A stretch of 64,000 bases of DNA from Pedobacter foliorum (GTDB lineage Bacteria > Bacteroidota > Bacteroidia > Sphingobacteriales > Sphingobacteriaceae): contig NZ_JABSNU010000001.1 of assembly GCF_013266735.1 (NCBI RefSeq), forward strand, positions 310,001 to 374,000, given 5' to 3'. The notes beneath the pieces were generated by a model, which had not been told where the DNA came from, made no database searches, and saw only the letters and a program-made list of their open reading frames with translations. Positions 38,074 through 46,909 of the stretch are shown one piece after another (within the stretch, counting starts at the first letter, position 1; every line of letters starts with the position of its first letter). The position numbers and the translations under genes were made by a program.

Positions 38074-39471
38074 ATGGAATACACTAAAATCACTTCTGAT
38101 ATACTAGCTCAAATCACGCAAATTATAGGTGCTCAAAACGTTTTTACAGACGAAGAATCCCTTGGAAATTACGCTCATGATGAGACAGAAGACCTTAAAT
38201 ATTACCCTGAAGTTGTAGTTAAGCCAACCGATGCAAACCAAATCTCAGCATTACTAAGATTATGTAACGCAAATCATATACCCCTTACTCCACGTGGCGG
38301 AGGTACCGGATTAAGCGGAGCCGCACTTCCCATTTATGGCGGCATACTGTTATCAATGGAAAAATTTAAGGCCATAATTGATATAGATACAGAAAACCTT
38401 CAGGCAACAGTTGAGCCGGGAGTTATAACGGAAGACTTTATAAATGCCGTTGGCGAACACGGGTTGCTTTACCCCGTAGACCCATCAAGTAAAGGCTCCT
38501 GTTTTATCGGCGGAAACGTTGCCCATGGTTCCGGCGGACCAAGGGTAGTTAAATACGGCACCATCAGAGAGTATATTTTAAACCTCGAAGTAGTGCTGCC
38601 AACCGGAGAAATTATCTGGACAGGTGCCAATACTTTAAAATATGCTTCGGGTTATAACCTTACCCAAATGATGATCGGATCGGAAGGAACATTAGGTGTG
38701 GTAACTAAAATAGTAACCAAACTTGTTCCTAAACCTCAGCAAAGCGTTTTAATGCTGGCTTCTTTTGGCGAAAATGAGAAAGCATGCGCCGCTGTTTCAG
38801 CAATCTTCAGAGCCGGAATTGTTCCGTCAGCACTAGAGTTTATGGAAAGAAAGGGAGTAGAGTGGGTAATTAAATTCGACGATATTAAATTCGACCTGAA
38901 ACCAGATGTAAATGCGTTCCTTCTCATCGAATTTGATGGTGATGATATGGACACAATTTTTAAAGATTGCGAAAAAGTTAATCTGGTTCTGGAACAATTT
39001 GAGTGTAGAGATGTCCTATTTGCCGATACCACCCAACAAAAAGAAGACTTATGGCGGATGCGTCGTACCATGGCCGAGTCGGTTAAATCTAATTCTGTTT
39101 ACAAGGAAGAAGATACCGTGGTGCCAAGAGCCGCATTACCTAAGCTGATCAACGGAATCAAAGAAATAGGTAGCAGATATGGCTTTGAGAGTGTGTGTTA
39201 TGGCCATGCCGGCGATGGCAACCTCCACATCAATATCATTAAAGCTGGAATGAGCGACGCGGACTGGAAGAACAAACTCAAAGACGGGATTGTTGAGATA
39301 TTTGAACTAACAAGTGCATTAGGTGGTACAATATCAGGCGAGCATGGTATTGGATTGGTGCAGAAAGAATTTATGCCTATAAAATATAGTGAGGTTAACC
39401 TCAATCTGATGCGAGGAATTAAATCCATATTTGATCCAAATGGCATCCTCAATCCAGGTAAGATCTTTTAA
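38074..39471 (+). CDS. FAD-linked oxidase, GlcD/D-lactate dehydrogenase type
   Basis: Oxidises a 2-hydroxy acid such as glycolate or D-lactate using FAD. The PCMH FAD-binding domain (residues about 45-220) shows TPRGGGTGLSGAA and GGNVAHGSGGPRVVKYG, and the C-terminal cap ends in ISGEHGIGLVQKEF and FDPNGILNPGKIF, both diagnostic. Length 465. It lacks GlcE or GlcF partners next to it. Single gene. Confidence 0.93.
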   Translation: MEYTKITSDILAQITQIIGAQNVFTDEESLGNYAHDETEDLKYYPEVVVKPTDANQISALLRLCNANHIPLTPRGGGTGLSGAALPIYGGILLSMEKFKAIIDIDTENLQATVEPGVITEDFINAVGEHGLLYPVDPSSKGSCFIGGNVAHGSGGPRVVKYGTIREYILNLEVVLPTGEIIWTGANTLKYASGYNLTQMMIGSEGTLGVVTKIVTKLVPKPQQSVLMLASFGENEKACAAVSAIFRAGIVPSALEFMERKGVEWVIKFDDIKFDLKPDVNAFLLIEFDGDDMDTIFKDCEKVNLVLEQFECRDVLFADTTQQKEDLWRMRRTMAESVKSNSVYKEEDTVVPRAALPKLINGIKEIGSRYGFESVCYGHAGDGNLHINIIKAGMSDADWKNKLKDGIVEIFELTSALGGTISGEHGIGLVQKEFMPIKYSEVNLNLMRGIKSIFDPNGILNPGKIF

Positions 39472-39489
39472 TTTATAAGAACAGCTCGG

Positions 39490-39981
39490 TTAATTGCTAT
39501 CGAGCTGTTCAAAAAGTATCATCTTGTTTTTCTCTTCTTCGGGTATTGGGGTAGAAATTTTAGCTTCATAATCAAATGCTACACATACCGTTTTTCCCTT
39601 ACTGCAAATTACTTCTTTACCGTGTTCCATTTTGATCAGTAAATATTCCAGATCAAAACTACTCTTTCCAATCCTCGAGGTACGAACGTACATGCTGATT
39701 TTATCTTCAAGAAAAACAGGAGTAGTGTATTCAAGAGATGCCTGGGCAATTACAACACCTGTTTTCTTCCAGTCCCACTGTATTGCCTGTTTCCAGTATT
39801 TAGCTCTGGCGATTTCCATGAAGGTAAAGTAGGTAGCGTTGTTCACGTGGCCCATCATATCGAAATCAGCAAACCGTGTTTCAATGTTGGTTTTATACTT
39901 AAAACTGTCTATTTGATTCACTATGTCTGTCGTTTTGTCTTGCTTAATTGTTTTGTTGCGCCAAAATGTCTTAAAAATCAT
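39490..39981 (-). CDS. Acyl-CoA thioesterase, 4HBT/YbgC-like
   Basis: Hotdog-fold thioesterase that hydrolyses acyl-CoA. The motif RFADFDMMGHVNNATYFTFME (residues about 37-57) carries the catalytic aspartate (in the sequence D-M-M-G-H-V-N-N). An N-terminal extension of about 30 residues precedes the domain, and the true start could be internal. Convergent with the GlcD-like gene. Confidence 0.9.
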   Translation of the reverse strand: MIFKTFWRNKTIKQDKTTDIVNQIDSFKYKTNIETRFADFDMMGHVNNATYFTFMEIARAKYWKQAIQWDWKKTGVVIAQASLEYTTPVFLEDKISMYVRTSRIGKSSFDLEYLLIKMEHGKEVICSKGKTVCVAFDYEAKISTPIPEEEKNKMILFEQLDSN

Positions 39982-40056
39982 AAATAAATGGGTTGGTATA
40001 GGAGTTGATTATAGGGTTAATATAAAATTTAAATTAAAAAATAGGAGACATAAACG

Positions 40057-40488
40057 ATGACACTAGTAAAATTCAACAACAGAACCAGGAACACCGCACC
40101 TTACTTTAACAATGTATTCGACTCTTTGTTTAGTGAAGCAATAAATAAAAACTTAACTATAAACAAAGTACCGGGAGTAAATATTTTAGAAACCGAAACT
40201 GATTACAAAATTGAATTGGCTGCTCCGGGCTTAACCAAAGAAGATTTTCAAATCAACTTAAAGAAAGATACACTTTCTGTTTGGGCTGAGAAAAAAACGA
40301 GCGAAACAGAAGATAAAAAAGATTATACACGCAGAGAATTTGACTACTTCTCATTTGCAAGATCATTTGTATTACCTGAAAGCGTAAATGCAGATAAGAT
40401 TACTGCAGAATATGTAAATGGGGTTTTAAACATCACGATCGGTAAAGACGAAGTAAAATCTCAGAATAAAGAAATTAAGGTTTCATAA
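40057..40488 (+). CDS. Hsp20/alpha-crystallin small heat-shock protein
   Basis: ATP-independent chaperone that holds unfolding proteins. 143 residues. The alpha-crystallin domain begins at VNILETETDYKIELAAPG and contains LKKDTLSV, and ends in AEYVNGVLNITI. The short N-terminal part (NNVFDSLF) is typical of Bacteroidota Hsp20. A terminator hairpin follows. Confidence 0.96.
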   Translation: MTLVKFNNRTRNTAPYFNNVFDSLFSEAINKNLTINKVPGVNILETETDYKIELAAPGLTKEDFQINLKKDTLSVWAEKKTSETEDKKDYTRREFDYFSFARSFVLPESVNADKITAEYVNGVLNITIGKDEVKSQNKEIKVS

Positions 40489-40519
40489 TTAGGTTAAAGT
40501 TTGGTTTTTTAGGGAGAAC

Positions 40520-40551
40520 AGGGTGCGCCGAAAGATGCACCCTTTCTTTTT
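40520..40551 (+). terminator. Terminator after hsp20-type gene
   Basis: AGGGTGC (40520-40526) pairs with GCACCCT (40537-40543) followed by a T-rich run, 31 nt after the stop. Confidence 0.7.
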
Positions 40552-40585
40552 GGGTATAGTTCGGATTTTGTTCTGAATCTAGCTG

Positions 40586-40670
40586 GAGTCAGTCCACGTC
40601 TAGTCCACGTTTTACTAGGAAAAAGGTGGAGTCAAGGTGCGCTCATTGTTAAAGCACTGCGCACTGACTC
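40586..40670. other. Structured intergenic segment between two terminators
   Basis: GAGTCAGT (40586-40593) is inverted as ACTGACTC (40663-40670), and GTGCGC (40637-40642) pairs with GCGCAC (40659-40664) inside it. A short direct repeat, GTCCACGT, occurs twice between 40592 and 40610. The segment belongs to the 293-nt stretch without a gene between hsp20 and speA. No gene is seen. Confidence 0.3.
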
Positions 40671-40694
40671 AAAGCCAAAATGGAGCGTATACAA

Positions 40695-40730
40695 AAAGAG
40701 AGTGAATCATAAAACATGATCACTCTCTTT
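40695..40730. terminator. Bidirectional terminator downstream of the arginine decarboxylase gene
   Basis: AAAGAGAGTG (40695-40704) pairs with CACTCTCTTT (40721-40730), continued by ATCAT/ATGAT across a one-base bulge. On the minus strand the stem ends in a T run, which fits termination of the speA-type gene; T-rich sequence also follows on the plus strand. Confidence 0.82.
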
Positions 40731-40781
40731 GTTTTGTTTTTGTTATTCTGGTGAAGGCCAGAACCTTGCACAAGAGAAATC

Positions 40782-42173
40782 CTAGGTGTAACCCAGAATC
40801 TTTAATACTTGCTTACTGTTTTGCTCTTCTCCAAATACTTCAAAGTTGAATGTCTCATCTCTGTTTCTTCGGATAATTACGTGCTTAGGACTTGGCAACA
40901 AGCAATGATGGATACCACCATAACCACTTAAAACCTCCTGATAAGCACCGGTATTGAAGAAACCTAAATATTGTACTTTACGTGTTTTAGGCATAAACAC
41001 ACTGTTCATGTGTGCTTCCTGGTTGTAATAATCCTGACCATCGCAGGTAATACCGCCTAAGTTTACTCTTTCATATTCCGCATCCCAGTTGTTTATCGGA
41101 AGCAAAATGTATTTCTGGTTTAGTGCCCAAACATCAGGAAGATTAGTGATGAACGAACCATCCAACATTAACCATTTCTCTCTGTCGTTCTGTTGCTTAC
41201 GACCTAATACCTTATACAAAATACCAGAAGCTTCGGCAACTGTGTATTTTCCAAACTCAGTAATAATATCCGGTTCAACAACATCGTGCTCAGCACAAAT
41301 TTCTTTAATCCTTTTTACGATCTCATTCACCATGTATTCGTAATCGAAATCAAATACCAATGAATCTTTAAATGGCATACCACCACCAATATCCAAAGTA
41401 TCCAGTTCAGGATTAATTTTCTTGAATTTGCAGTAAAGCGTAACGTATTTCTCCAATTCGTTCCAGTAATACGGAGAATCTGTAATACCTGAATTGATAA
41501 AGAAGTGCAATAGTTTTACCCTGAAATTAGGATTGGCAGAGATTTTATTGTTGTAAAAATCGATCACATCCTCTAAACGCACCCCTAATCTTGAAGTATA
41601 GAATTGCGAATCAGGCTGCTCCTCAGCCGCTATACGGATACCAAGGTTACACGGTGTATCCAATTCAACCTCATCATCAAAAAGGTTAAATTCCTCTTTA
41701 TTATCTAAAACAGGGATGATGTTTTTATAGCCATCATGCAACATATCAATAATATATTGCTTGTATTGGTAGGTTTTAAAACCATTACATATTACAGTAA
41801 TGTCTTTTGTTAAGGCACCTTTTTTCTCTAATGCCTCAATCATCGGCATATCAAAGGCTGATGAAGTTTCTAAGTGAATGCCGTTTTTAAGTGCTTCTTC
41901 TACAATGTGACGGAAGTGAGAACTTTTTGTACAATAACAATACTTATAATCTCCGCGATAGTTGTTCTTGATGATAGCCGTTTGGAACAACAACTTGGCT
42001 TGTTGGATCTTTTTACTAATTAATGGAAGGTAAGTAAAACGCAATGGCGTACCATAGGTTTCAATCATTTCCATTAAATTCAGATCCTGAAAATATAATT
42101 CGTCGTCTATAACGCTGAAACCTTCCTGAGGAAAACCAACACTTAGATCAAGAAATTCGGAGTAACTCTGCAT
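40782..42173 (-). CDS. speA: Arginine decarboxylase, fold-type III (Bacteroidota SpeA)
   Basis: PLP enzyme that makes agmatine from arginine, the entry to polyamines. The protein has 463 residues, shorter than the enteric SpeA (about 630), as in other Bacteroidota. K83 in YCTKSSHF binds PLP. DIGGGMPFKDS and the late HHCLLPSPKHV run support the assignment. It is divergent from an arginase/agmatinase gene with promoter-like boxes in the 103-nt space. Confidence 0.88.
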   Translation of the reverse strand: MQSYSEFLDLSVGFPQEGFSVIDDELYFQDLNLMEMIETYGTPLRFTYLPLISKKIQQAKLLFQTAIIKNNYRGDYKYCYCTKSSHFRHIVEEALKNGIHLETSSAFDMPMIEALEKKGALTKDITVICNGFKTYQYKQYIIDMLHDGYKNIIPVLDNKEEFNLFDDEVELDTPCNLGIRIAAEEQPDSQFYTSRLGVRLEDVIDFYNNKISANPNFRVKLLHFFINSGITDSPYYWNELEKYVTLYCKFKKINPELDTLDIGGGMPFKDSLVFDFDYEYMVNEIVKRIKEICAEHDVVEPDIITEFGKYTVAEASGILYKVLGRKQQNDREKWLMLDGSFITNLPDVWALNQKYILLPINNWDAEYERVNLGGITCDGQDYYNQEAHMNSVFMPKTRKVQYLGFFNTGAYQEVLSGYGGIHHCLLPSPKHVIIRRNRDETFNFEVFGEEQNSKQVLKILGYT

Positions 42174-42204
42174 TTTTTATATTTTTGAACTATTATTTAT
42201 AGGG

Positions 42205-42240
42205 TTTGGCAAATTAAAATGAGTTAATTTTGTTGCCAAA
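42205..42240. promoter_or_regulatory. Overlapping divergent promoters within an inverted repeat (speA/arginase)
   Basis: On the plus strand TTTG (42205-42208) and TAATTTTG (42225-42232) have 16 nt between them, matching the Bacteroidota promoter form. On the minus strand TTTG (42237-42240) is followed by TTAATTTG (42210-42217), one base off consensus. The two lie face to face in an inverted repeat with arms TTTGGCAA and TTGCCAAA, a symmetric arrangement that could also bind a dimeric regulator. Confidence 0.55.
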
Positions 42241-42276
42241 GATAAACACTTTATAAAATACACCCGTATTTTTTTT

Positions 42277-43227
42277 ATGACTAAGACTTTAAAAATTATT
42301 GAGGTAAAATCTGAGATCGGCGCCGGCACACGGGGAGCGAGTTTAGGAGTGGATGCAATTAAGATTGCAGCACTGGATTTTGGCAGTCGTTTCTTTAAAA
42401 AACATAAAACTGTAGAGGTTCCAAATGAGAATCATTTATTGCTTGAAACCACCGGTAGTCCGTTTGCAAAGCGGATTTCGGGGATTTTAACCATGATTGA
42501 GCGGGTAAGCGATGAGGTAAACGCCACATTGAATAAAAACGAATTTCCGATAGTACTTGCAGGCGACCATAGTACTGCGGCAGGTACCATTGCGGGTATC
42601 AAAGCTGCCTTTCCAAAATCTAAATTGGGGGTAATATGGATCGATGCACATGCAGATATTCATTCGCCATACACCACACCGTCTGGAAATATGCATGGAA
42701 TGCCGCTTGCGATGGCTCTTGATGAGGACAATATTGAGTCGAAGGTGAATAAGCTTGATCAGGAAACCATCAATTATTGGTATCAGTTAAAAAATGTAGG
42801 TAATATTGCTCCAAAAATCAACTACCGGGATCTGGTATTGATTTCGGCAAGGGACATGGAGCGGCCTGAAGAGTATTTGTTAAAGAAAAATAAGGTTAAA
42901 ATAGTTACAACGGCTGAGCTAAGAAAAAGAGGAGTAGAGCGCACGGTTATTGAAACGCTTAAGTACCTGGATCATTGCGATATGATTTACGTTTCCTTTG
43001 ATGTCGATTCACTTGATCCTACTGCTTCGAGAGGCACAGGAACGCCAGTGGCGCAGGGGTTAACAGAACGGGAAGCGGGGAACTTAATGTCGAGGCTGAT
43101 CACAAACCAAAAGGTTTGCTGCTTCGAAATTGTTGAGGTAAATCCAACATTAGACAAAGAAAATCAAATGGCTGAACATGCTTTTGAGATTTTAATTAAA
43201 GCAACTAACGCTTTCAGAAACGAATAG
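42277..43227 (+). CDS. Arginase/agmatinase family ureohydrolase
   Basis: Dinuclear manganese enzyme that splits urea from a guanidino compound. Metal ligands are visible in AGDHS, DAHADIH and SFDVDSLDP. The loop SGNMHGMPLA is the form usual in arginases (arginine to ornithine), while its divergent partner, arginine decarboxylase, suggests agmatinase. The sequence favours arginase. Length 316. It precedes argS by 26 nt in the same direction. Confidence 0.85.
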   Translation: MTKTLKIIEVKSEIGAGTRGASLGVDAIKIAALDFGSRFFKKHKTVEVPNENHLLLETTGSPFAKRISGILTMIERVSDEVNATLNKNEFPIVLAGDHSTAAGTIAGIKAAFPKSKLGVIWIDAHADIHSPYTTPSGNMHGMPLAMALDEDNIESKVNKLDQETINYWYQLKNVGNIAPKINYRDLVLISARDMERPEEYLLKKNKVKIVTTAELRKRGVERTVIETLKYLDHCDMIYVSFDVDSLDPTASRGTGTPVAQGLTEREAGNLMSRLITNQKVCCFEIVEVNPTLDKENQMAEHAFEILIKATNAFRNE

Positions 43228-43253
43228 AAAACACTCGGTAATAAGAAGAGAAC

Positions 43254-45032
43254 ATGAATATTGAACAACATATAGTAACTGCAACTATAGCAGCAGTAAA
43301 GGAATTATACGGTCAGGACATTCCTGAAAATCAGGTTAACCTGCAAGACACGAGAAGCGAGTTTGAAGGCCAAATTACGATAGTAGTGTTTCCTGTGGTT
43401 AGGTTTTCTAAGAAATCGCCAGAGGTAACAGCTAGTGAATTGGGCGAATATTTAGTAGCAAACGTACAAGACGTTACTGCATTTAACGTAATTAAAGGGT
43501 TTTTAAATTTAACTATTGCAGATGCTTACTGGTTAAATTTATTCAATAAAGAATTGCTTGATCCTTCGTTTGGTTCGATAAAGCCTAACGGTCAGAAGGT
43601 AATGGTTGAATATTCTTCGCCAAACACCAACAAGCCTTTACACCTTGGTCACGTAAGAAACAACCTGTTAGGTTATTCTGTAGCTGAGCTCCTTAAGGCT
43701 GATGGTTATGAGGTAATTAAGGTTAATTTGGTAAACGACAGAGGTATCCACATCTGTAAATCGATGCTTGCTTGGCAGAGATGGGGGAATGGCGAAACTC
43801 CTGAAAGTTCTTTCTTAAAAGGAGATCACCTTGTGGGTAAATACTACGTTATTTTTGATAAGGAATACAAAAAAGAAATAGAGGCATTAAAAGTTGAAGG
43901 CCAAACTGAAGACGAAGCAAAAAAGAATGCGCCACTAATTATAGCCGCTCAAAAAATGCTTTTAGGTTGGGAAGCAGGCGAAACAGCAGTTATTGATCTT
44001 TGGAAAAAGATGAATGGTTGGGTTTACGAAGGTTTTGATGTAACCTACAAGAATTTAGGTGTGGATTTTGACAAGTACTACTACGAAAGCAACACTTATT
44101 TGTTAGGTAAAGGAACTGTTGATGAAGGACTTGAAAAAGGTGTTTTCTTTAAGAAACCTGATGGTTCTGTATGGATTGACTTAACTGCTGATGGATTAGA
44201 TCAGAAGTTGGTTTTACGTGCTGACGGAACTTCGGTTTACATTACTCAGGATTTGGGTACTGCACAAATGAAGCATGATGATTTTGGAATGGATAAATCA
44301 ATATATGTAGTTGGTAACGAGCAGGATTACCACTTCAAGGTATTGTTTTTGATTCTGGAGAAATTAGGTAAATCCTGGGCCAATGGCTTGTATCATTTAT
44401 CATACGGCATGGTTGATTTGCCTAGTGGAAAAATGAAGTCGAGAGAGGGAACGGTAGTTGATGCCGATGATCTGATTGCCGAGATGGTAGCCACAGCTAA
44501 GCAAAAAACTGAAGTTTTAGGTAAGGTAAATAACTTTACAGACGAAGAAAAAGATGTGCTATATAACCAAATTGGCTTAGGGGCTTTAAAATATTTCCTT
44601 TTAAAGGTTGAGCCTAAAAAACGTTTACTTTTTGATCCTTCAGAATCTATCGATTTCCAGGGCAACACTGGTCCGTTTATCCAGTACACTCATGCCCGTA
44701 TTAAATCGCTGTTGAGCAAAGGGGGCTATGCTAAAGATGCTAATGCCCCTGAGGTATCTATTACACCAACAGAGCTAGAAATGATTATGCTGTTGGCTAA
44801 ATACCCATCAGAGATTTCTGCCGCTGCAAAGGTTTATAGTCCGGCTACATTAGCCAACTACCTTTATGAGGTGGCAAAGATGTTTAACAAGTTTTATCAT
44901 GAGGTTCCGCCAATTGTTAAAGAGGAGGATGCCGCAATTAAACAGCATCGCTTAAATTTAAGTTCGGTTACGGCTGGTATTCTTAAAGCCGGAATGAACA
45001 TATTAGGCATCACAGTGCCAGAAAGAATGTAA
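43254..45032 (+). CDS. argS: Arginyl-tRNA synthetase
   Basis: Class I aminoacyl-tRNA synthetase charging tRNA-Arg. 592 residues. The N-terminal Arg-tRNA-synthetase domain is followed by the nucleotide-binding HIGH-type motif HLGH in NTNKPLHLGHVRNNL (near residue 128), and the late KMKSREGT matches the KMSKS loop. The C-terminal anticodon-binding domain carries GPFIQYTHARI. It probably shares a transcript with the arginase-type gene, and ends with a strong terminator. Confidence 0.96.
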   Translation: MNIEQHIVTATIAAVKELYGQDIPENQVNLQDTRSEFEGQITIVVFPVVRFSKKSPEVTASELGEYLVANVQDVTAFNVIKGFLNLTIADAYWLNLFNKELLDPSFGSIKPNGQKVMVEYSSPNTNKPLHLGHVRNNLLGYSVAELLKADGYEVIKVNLVNDRGIHICKSMLAWQRWGNGETPESSFLKGDHLVGKYYVIFDKEYKKEIEALKVEGQTEDEAKKNAPLIIAAQKMLLGWEAGETAVIDLWKKMNGWVYEGFDVTYKNLGVDFDKYYYESNTYLLGKGTVDEGLEKGVFFKKPDGSVWIDLTADGLDQKLVLRADGTSVYITQDLGTAQMKHDDFGMDKSIYVVGNEQDYHFKVLFLILEKLGKSWANGLYHLSYGMVDLPSGKMKSREGTVVDADDLIAEMVATAKQKTEVLGKVNNFTDEEKDVLYNQIGLGALKYFLLKVEPKKRLLFDPSESIDFQGNTGPFIQYTHARIKSLLSKGGYAKDANAPEVSITPTELEMIMLLAKYPSEISAAAKVYSPATLANYLYEVAKMFNKFYHEVPPIVKEEDAAIKQHRLNLSSVTAGILKAGMNILGITVPERM

Positions 45033-45054
45033 TTATTTGTTTTTGAATATAAGG

Positions 45055-45093
45055 AATAGGCTCAGCACTTTAGTTTTAGTGCTGAGCCTATTT
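45055..45093. terminator. Terminator between argS and the CotH gene
   Basis: A perfect 15-bp stem, AATAGGCTCAGCACT (45055-45069) with its complement (45078-45092), separates two convergent genes and is flanked by T-rich or A-rich sequence. Confidence 0.9.
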
Positions 45094-45095
45094 TG

Positions 45096-46868
45096 TTAAA
45101 AGCCAGCTACAAGGCCATCAATATAACCTGCACGTTTTACTAACCATGCTCGCATTTTCTGATAGTCGGCTGTAAAATCACCACTGCTATTTCCCCATTT
45201 CTCGAAATCCTTTTTCTGAGAAGCCTCGATTGTACTTGCGTATTTATTTAGGTACATCATTAGTTCCGGCATTTTATTCGCCTTAAAAGCCGTCCATTTT
45301 TGCTTAAATAGTGTTTTAACTTTCGGATCGGTAAGCAAGCGCTTAAAAAATTGCGTACCTAGTGATGATGATGAATTCCATAAAAGAGAATTTTCATATT
45401 TCTCGAAATGAGTACCGGTGCCTTCGAATCCAAAAGCCCAATCGAAGTCCCATAAGGGGCCAAAGGCATATTTACCCTCTTTAGGCTTATACATGTAAAG
45501 ACTTTTTGGATGATTAAGCTCTTCGTTGTCTGTTAAATTACACACGATAAATAAGTTAACCAGGGAATTTATATCTAAATAATCTGAATAGTTATTACCT
45601 GGAAATGAATTGGAAGAGATTGCATTTTCCATGAGTTGAAATTCATTTTTTATGGGCGTAACTTCAGTTTCAAGGTTTAAATCAGGATACTTAATCATTA
45701 CCGGAAGTTTATACGTTCCTGATTCAAATTTCCATGGCTCATCATAATAGGTATCAAGTTCTAATAGTGTTCCTCCATCTTCAATATTGACGCGGTTTTT
45801 GGCAACGGCAACCTGCTCAGTGAATGCATAGCTTCCAACATAGGTATTGTTTATAGTAACATCTACAGGGATAATATGGTTGGTATAAGGCATCTCCAGC
45901 AGCTGACCGGTTTTCATGGCAACAGCATTAAACATGAGCGTTGGGTCTAAATAATTTGCGAGTAAAACCCAATCCTTTTCTTCAGCTAAACCCAATAGAG
46001 ACGCCTTTTTATCTAGTTTTAAGCGGTATGGCTTTTTAGGGAATCCCCATGTAGAATTTCCTCTGCCTTTTATTCTTGTTGTGCCGGTATAATCGTCGAA
46101 TGCGCCTAAACCCTCAATTTTAATTGTGGCTGGTAAGTAAACGTCTTTTGAAACAATTGGCGCATTATCGGTGGTTACAATATAGATATGTGGAACTGAA
46201 GACTCCCAATCTACAGTCATGGTATATTCGGCTTTGGCGCCGTATTTAGATGTTAAGATATATTTTACAGGATTGGTAAAATCAACAACTGTTTTACCGC
46301 TTTCCTGTTTTACTCCATCTATGCTTACATCAACAGCCTCGGTAGTAAATGTGGCAATAAGTTTTCTGGATGGGGACTTTAATTTTGCTGTAGCATTACC
46401 ATTCGATATTGTAAAATTAAGATCCTGTGTAAGGTTTGAATTGAGTGCTTTTTGGAAAGTAAAAGTCTTAATAATGAGTCCAATGTCATCAACTTCCTTA
46501 ACGGTAACTGTATAGGTGTTTTGGCTACCGTCATCAGCTGTGACTAAGTATTTTACAGGTTTGGAAAAGTCGAGAACAGAAAGGGTTGATTTCTGCGCTG
46601 TTCCATTTACTGTAATGCTTTTTCCTGTTGCAGTGAATGTGGCTTTAAGTTCGGTTAATTTTAATCCTTTTGTAACAGTAAGCACAATGCTGTTGCCACT
46701 TATTTCGCTTCCTATATCAAGCTTAAGTGCGTTTGGATTATTAACAGCTTCTATTTTAAATGCTGTTATTTCTTTGGCACTACTAAGTGGGATCTCTTTT
46801 TTCTTGCAGCCGGAGGCAACGCCTAATACAAGAAAAAGCAATACAATCTTTTGAGTTAAGTGGTTCAT
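45096..46868 (-). CDS. CotH kinase family lipoprotein with bacterial Ig-like repeats
   Basis: A 590-residue lipoprotein: lipobox ASGC with C21. Two similar beta domains (about residues 30-125 and 130-225), the kind often annotated DUF5018, precede a CotH kinase-like domain (about 235-590) with TRIKGRGNSTW, KKPYRLKLDKKASLLG, DWVLLANYLDP and GPLWDFDWAF. CotH-type proteins are atypical protein kinases in spore coats; in Bacteroidota they are surface-exposed and of unknown substrate. It follows the AI-2E gene by 41 nt on the same strand. Confidence 0.9.
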   Translation of the reverse strand: MNHLTQKIVLLFLVLGVASGCKKKEIPLSSAKEITAFKIEAVNNPNALKLDIGSEISGNSIVLTVTKGLKLTELKATFTATGKSITVNGTAQKSTLSVLDFSKPVKYLVTADDGSQNTYTVTVKEVDDIGLIIKTFTFQKALNSNLTQDLNFTISNGNATAKLKSPSRKLIATFTTEAVDVSIDGVKQESGKTVVDFTNPVKYILTSKYGAKAEYTMTVDWESSVPHIYIVTTDNAPIVSKDVYLPATIKIEGLGAFDDYTGTTRIKGRGNSTWGFPKKPYRLKLDKKASLLGLAEEKDWVLLANYLDPTLMFNAVAMKTGQLLEMPYTNHIIPVDVTINNTYVGSYAFTEQVAVAKNRVNIEDGGTLLELDTYYDEPWKFESGTYKLPVMIKYPDLNLETEVTPIKNEFQLMENAISSNSFPGNNYSDYLDINSLVNLFIVCNLTDNEELNHPKSLYMYKPKEGKYAFGPLWDFDWAFGFEGTGTHFEKYENSLLWNSSSSLGTQFFKRLLTDPKVKTLFKQKWTAFKANKMPELMMYLNKYASTIEASQKKDFEKWGNSSGDFTADYQKMRAWLVKRAGYIDGLVAGF

Positions 46869-46909
46869 TTGGTTGGTTGTATCTGGTTAGTTTAGATACA
46901 ATTATACCT

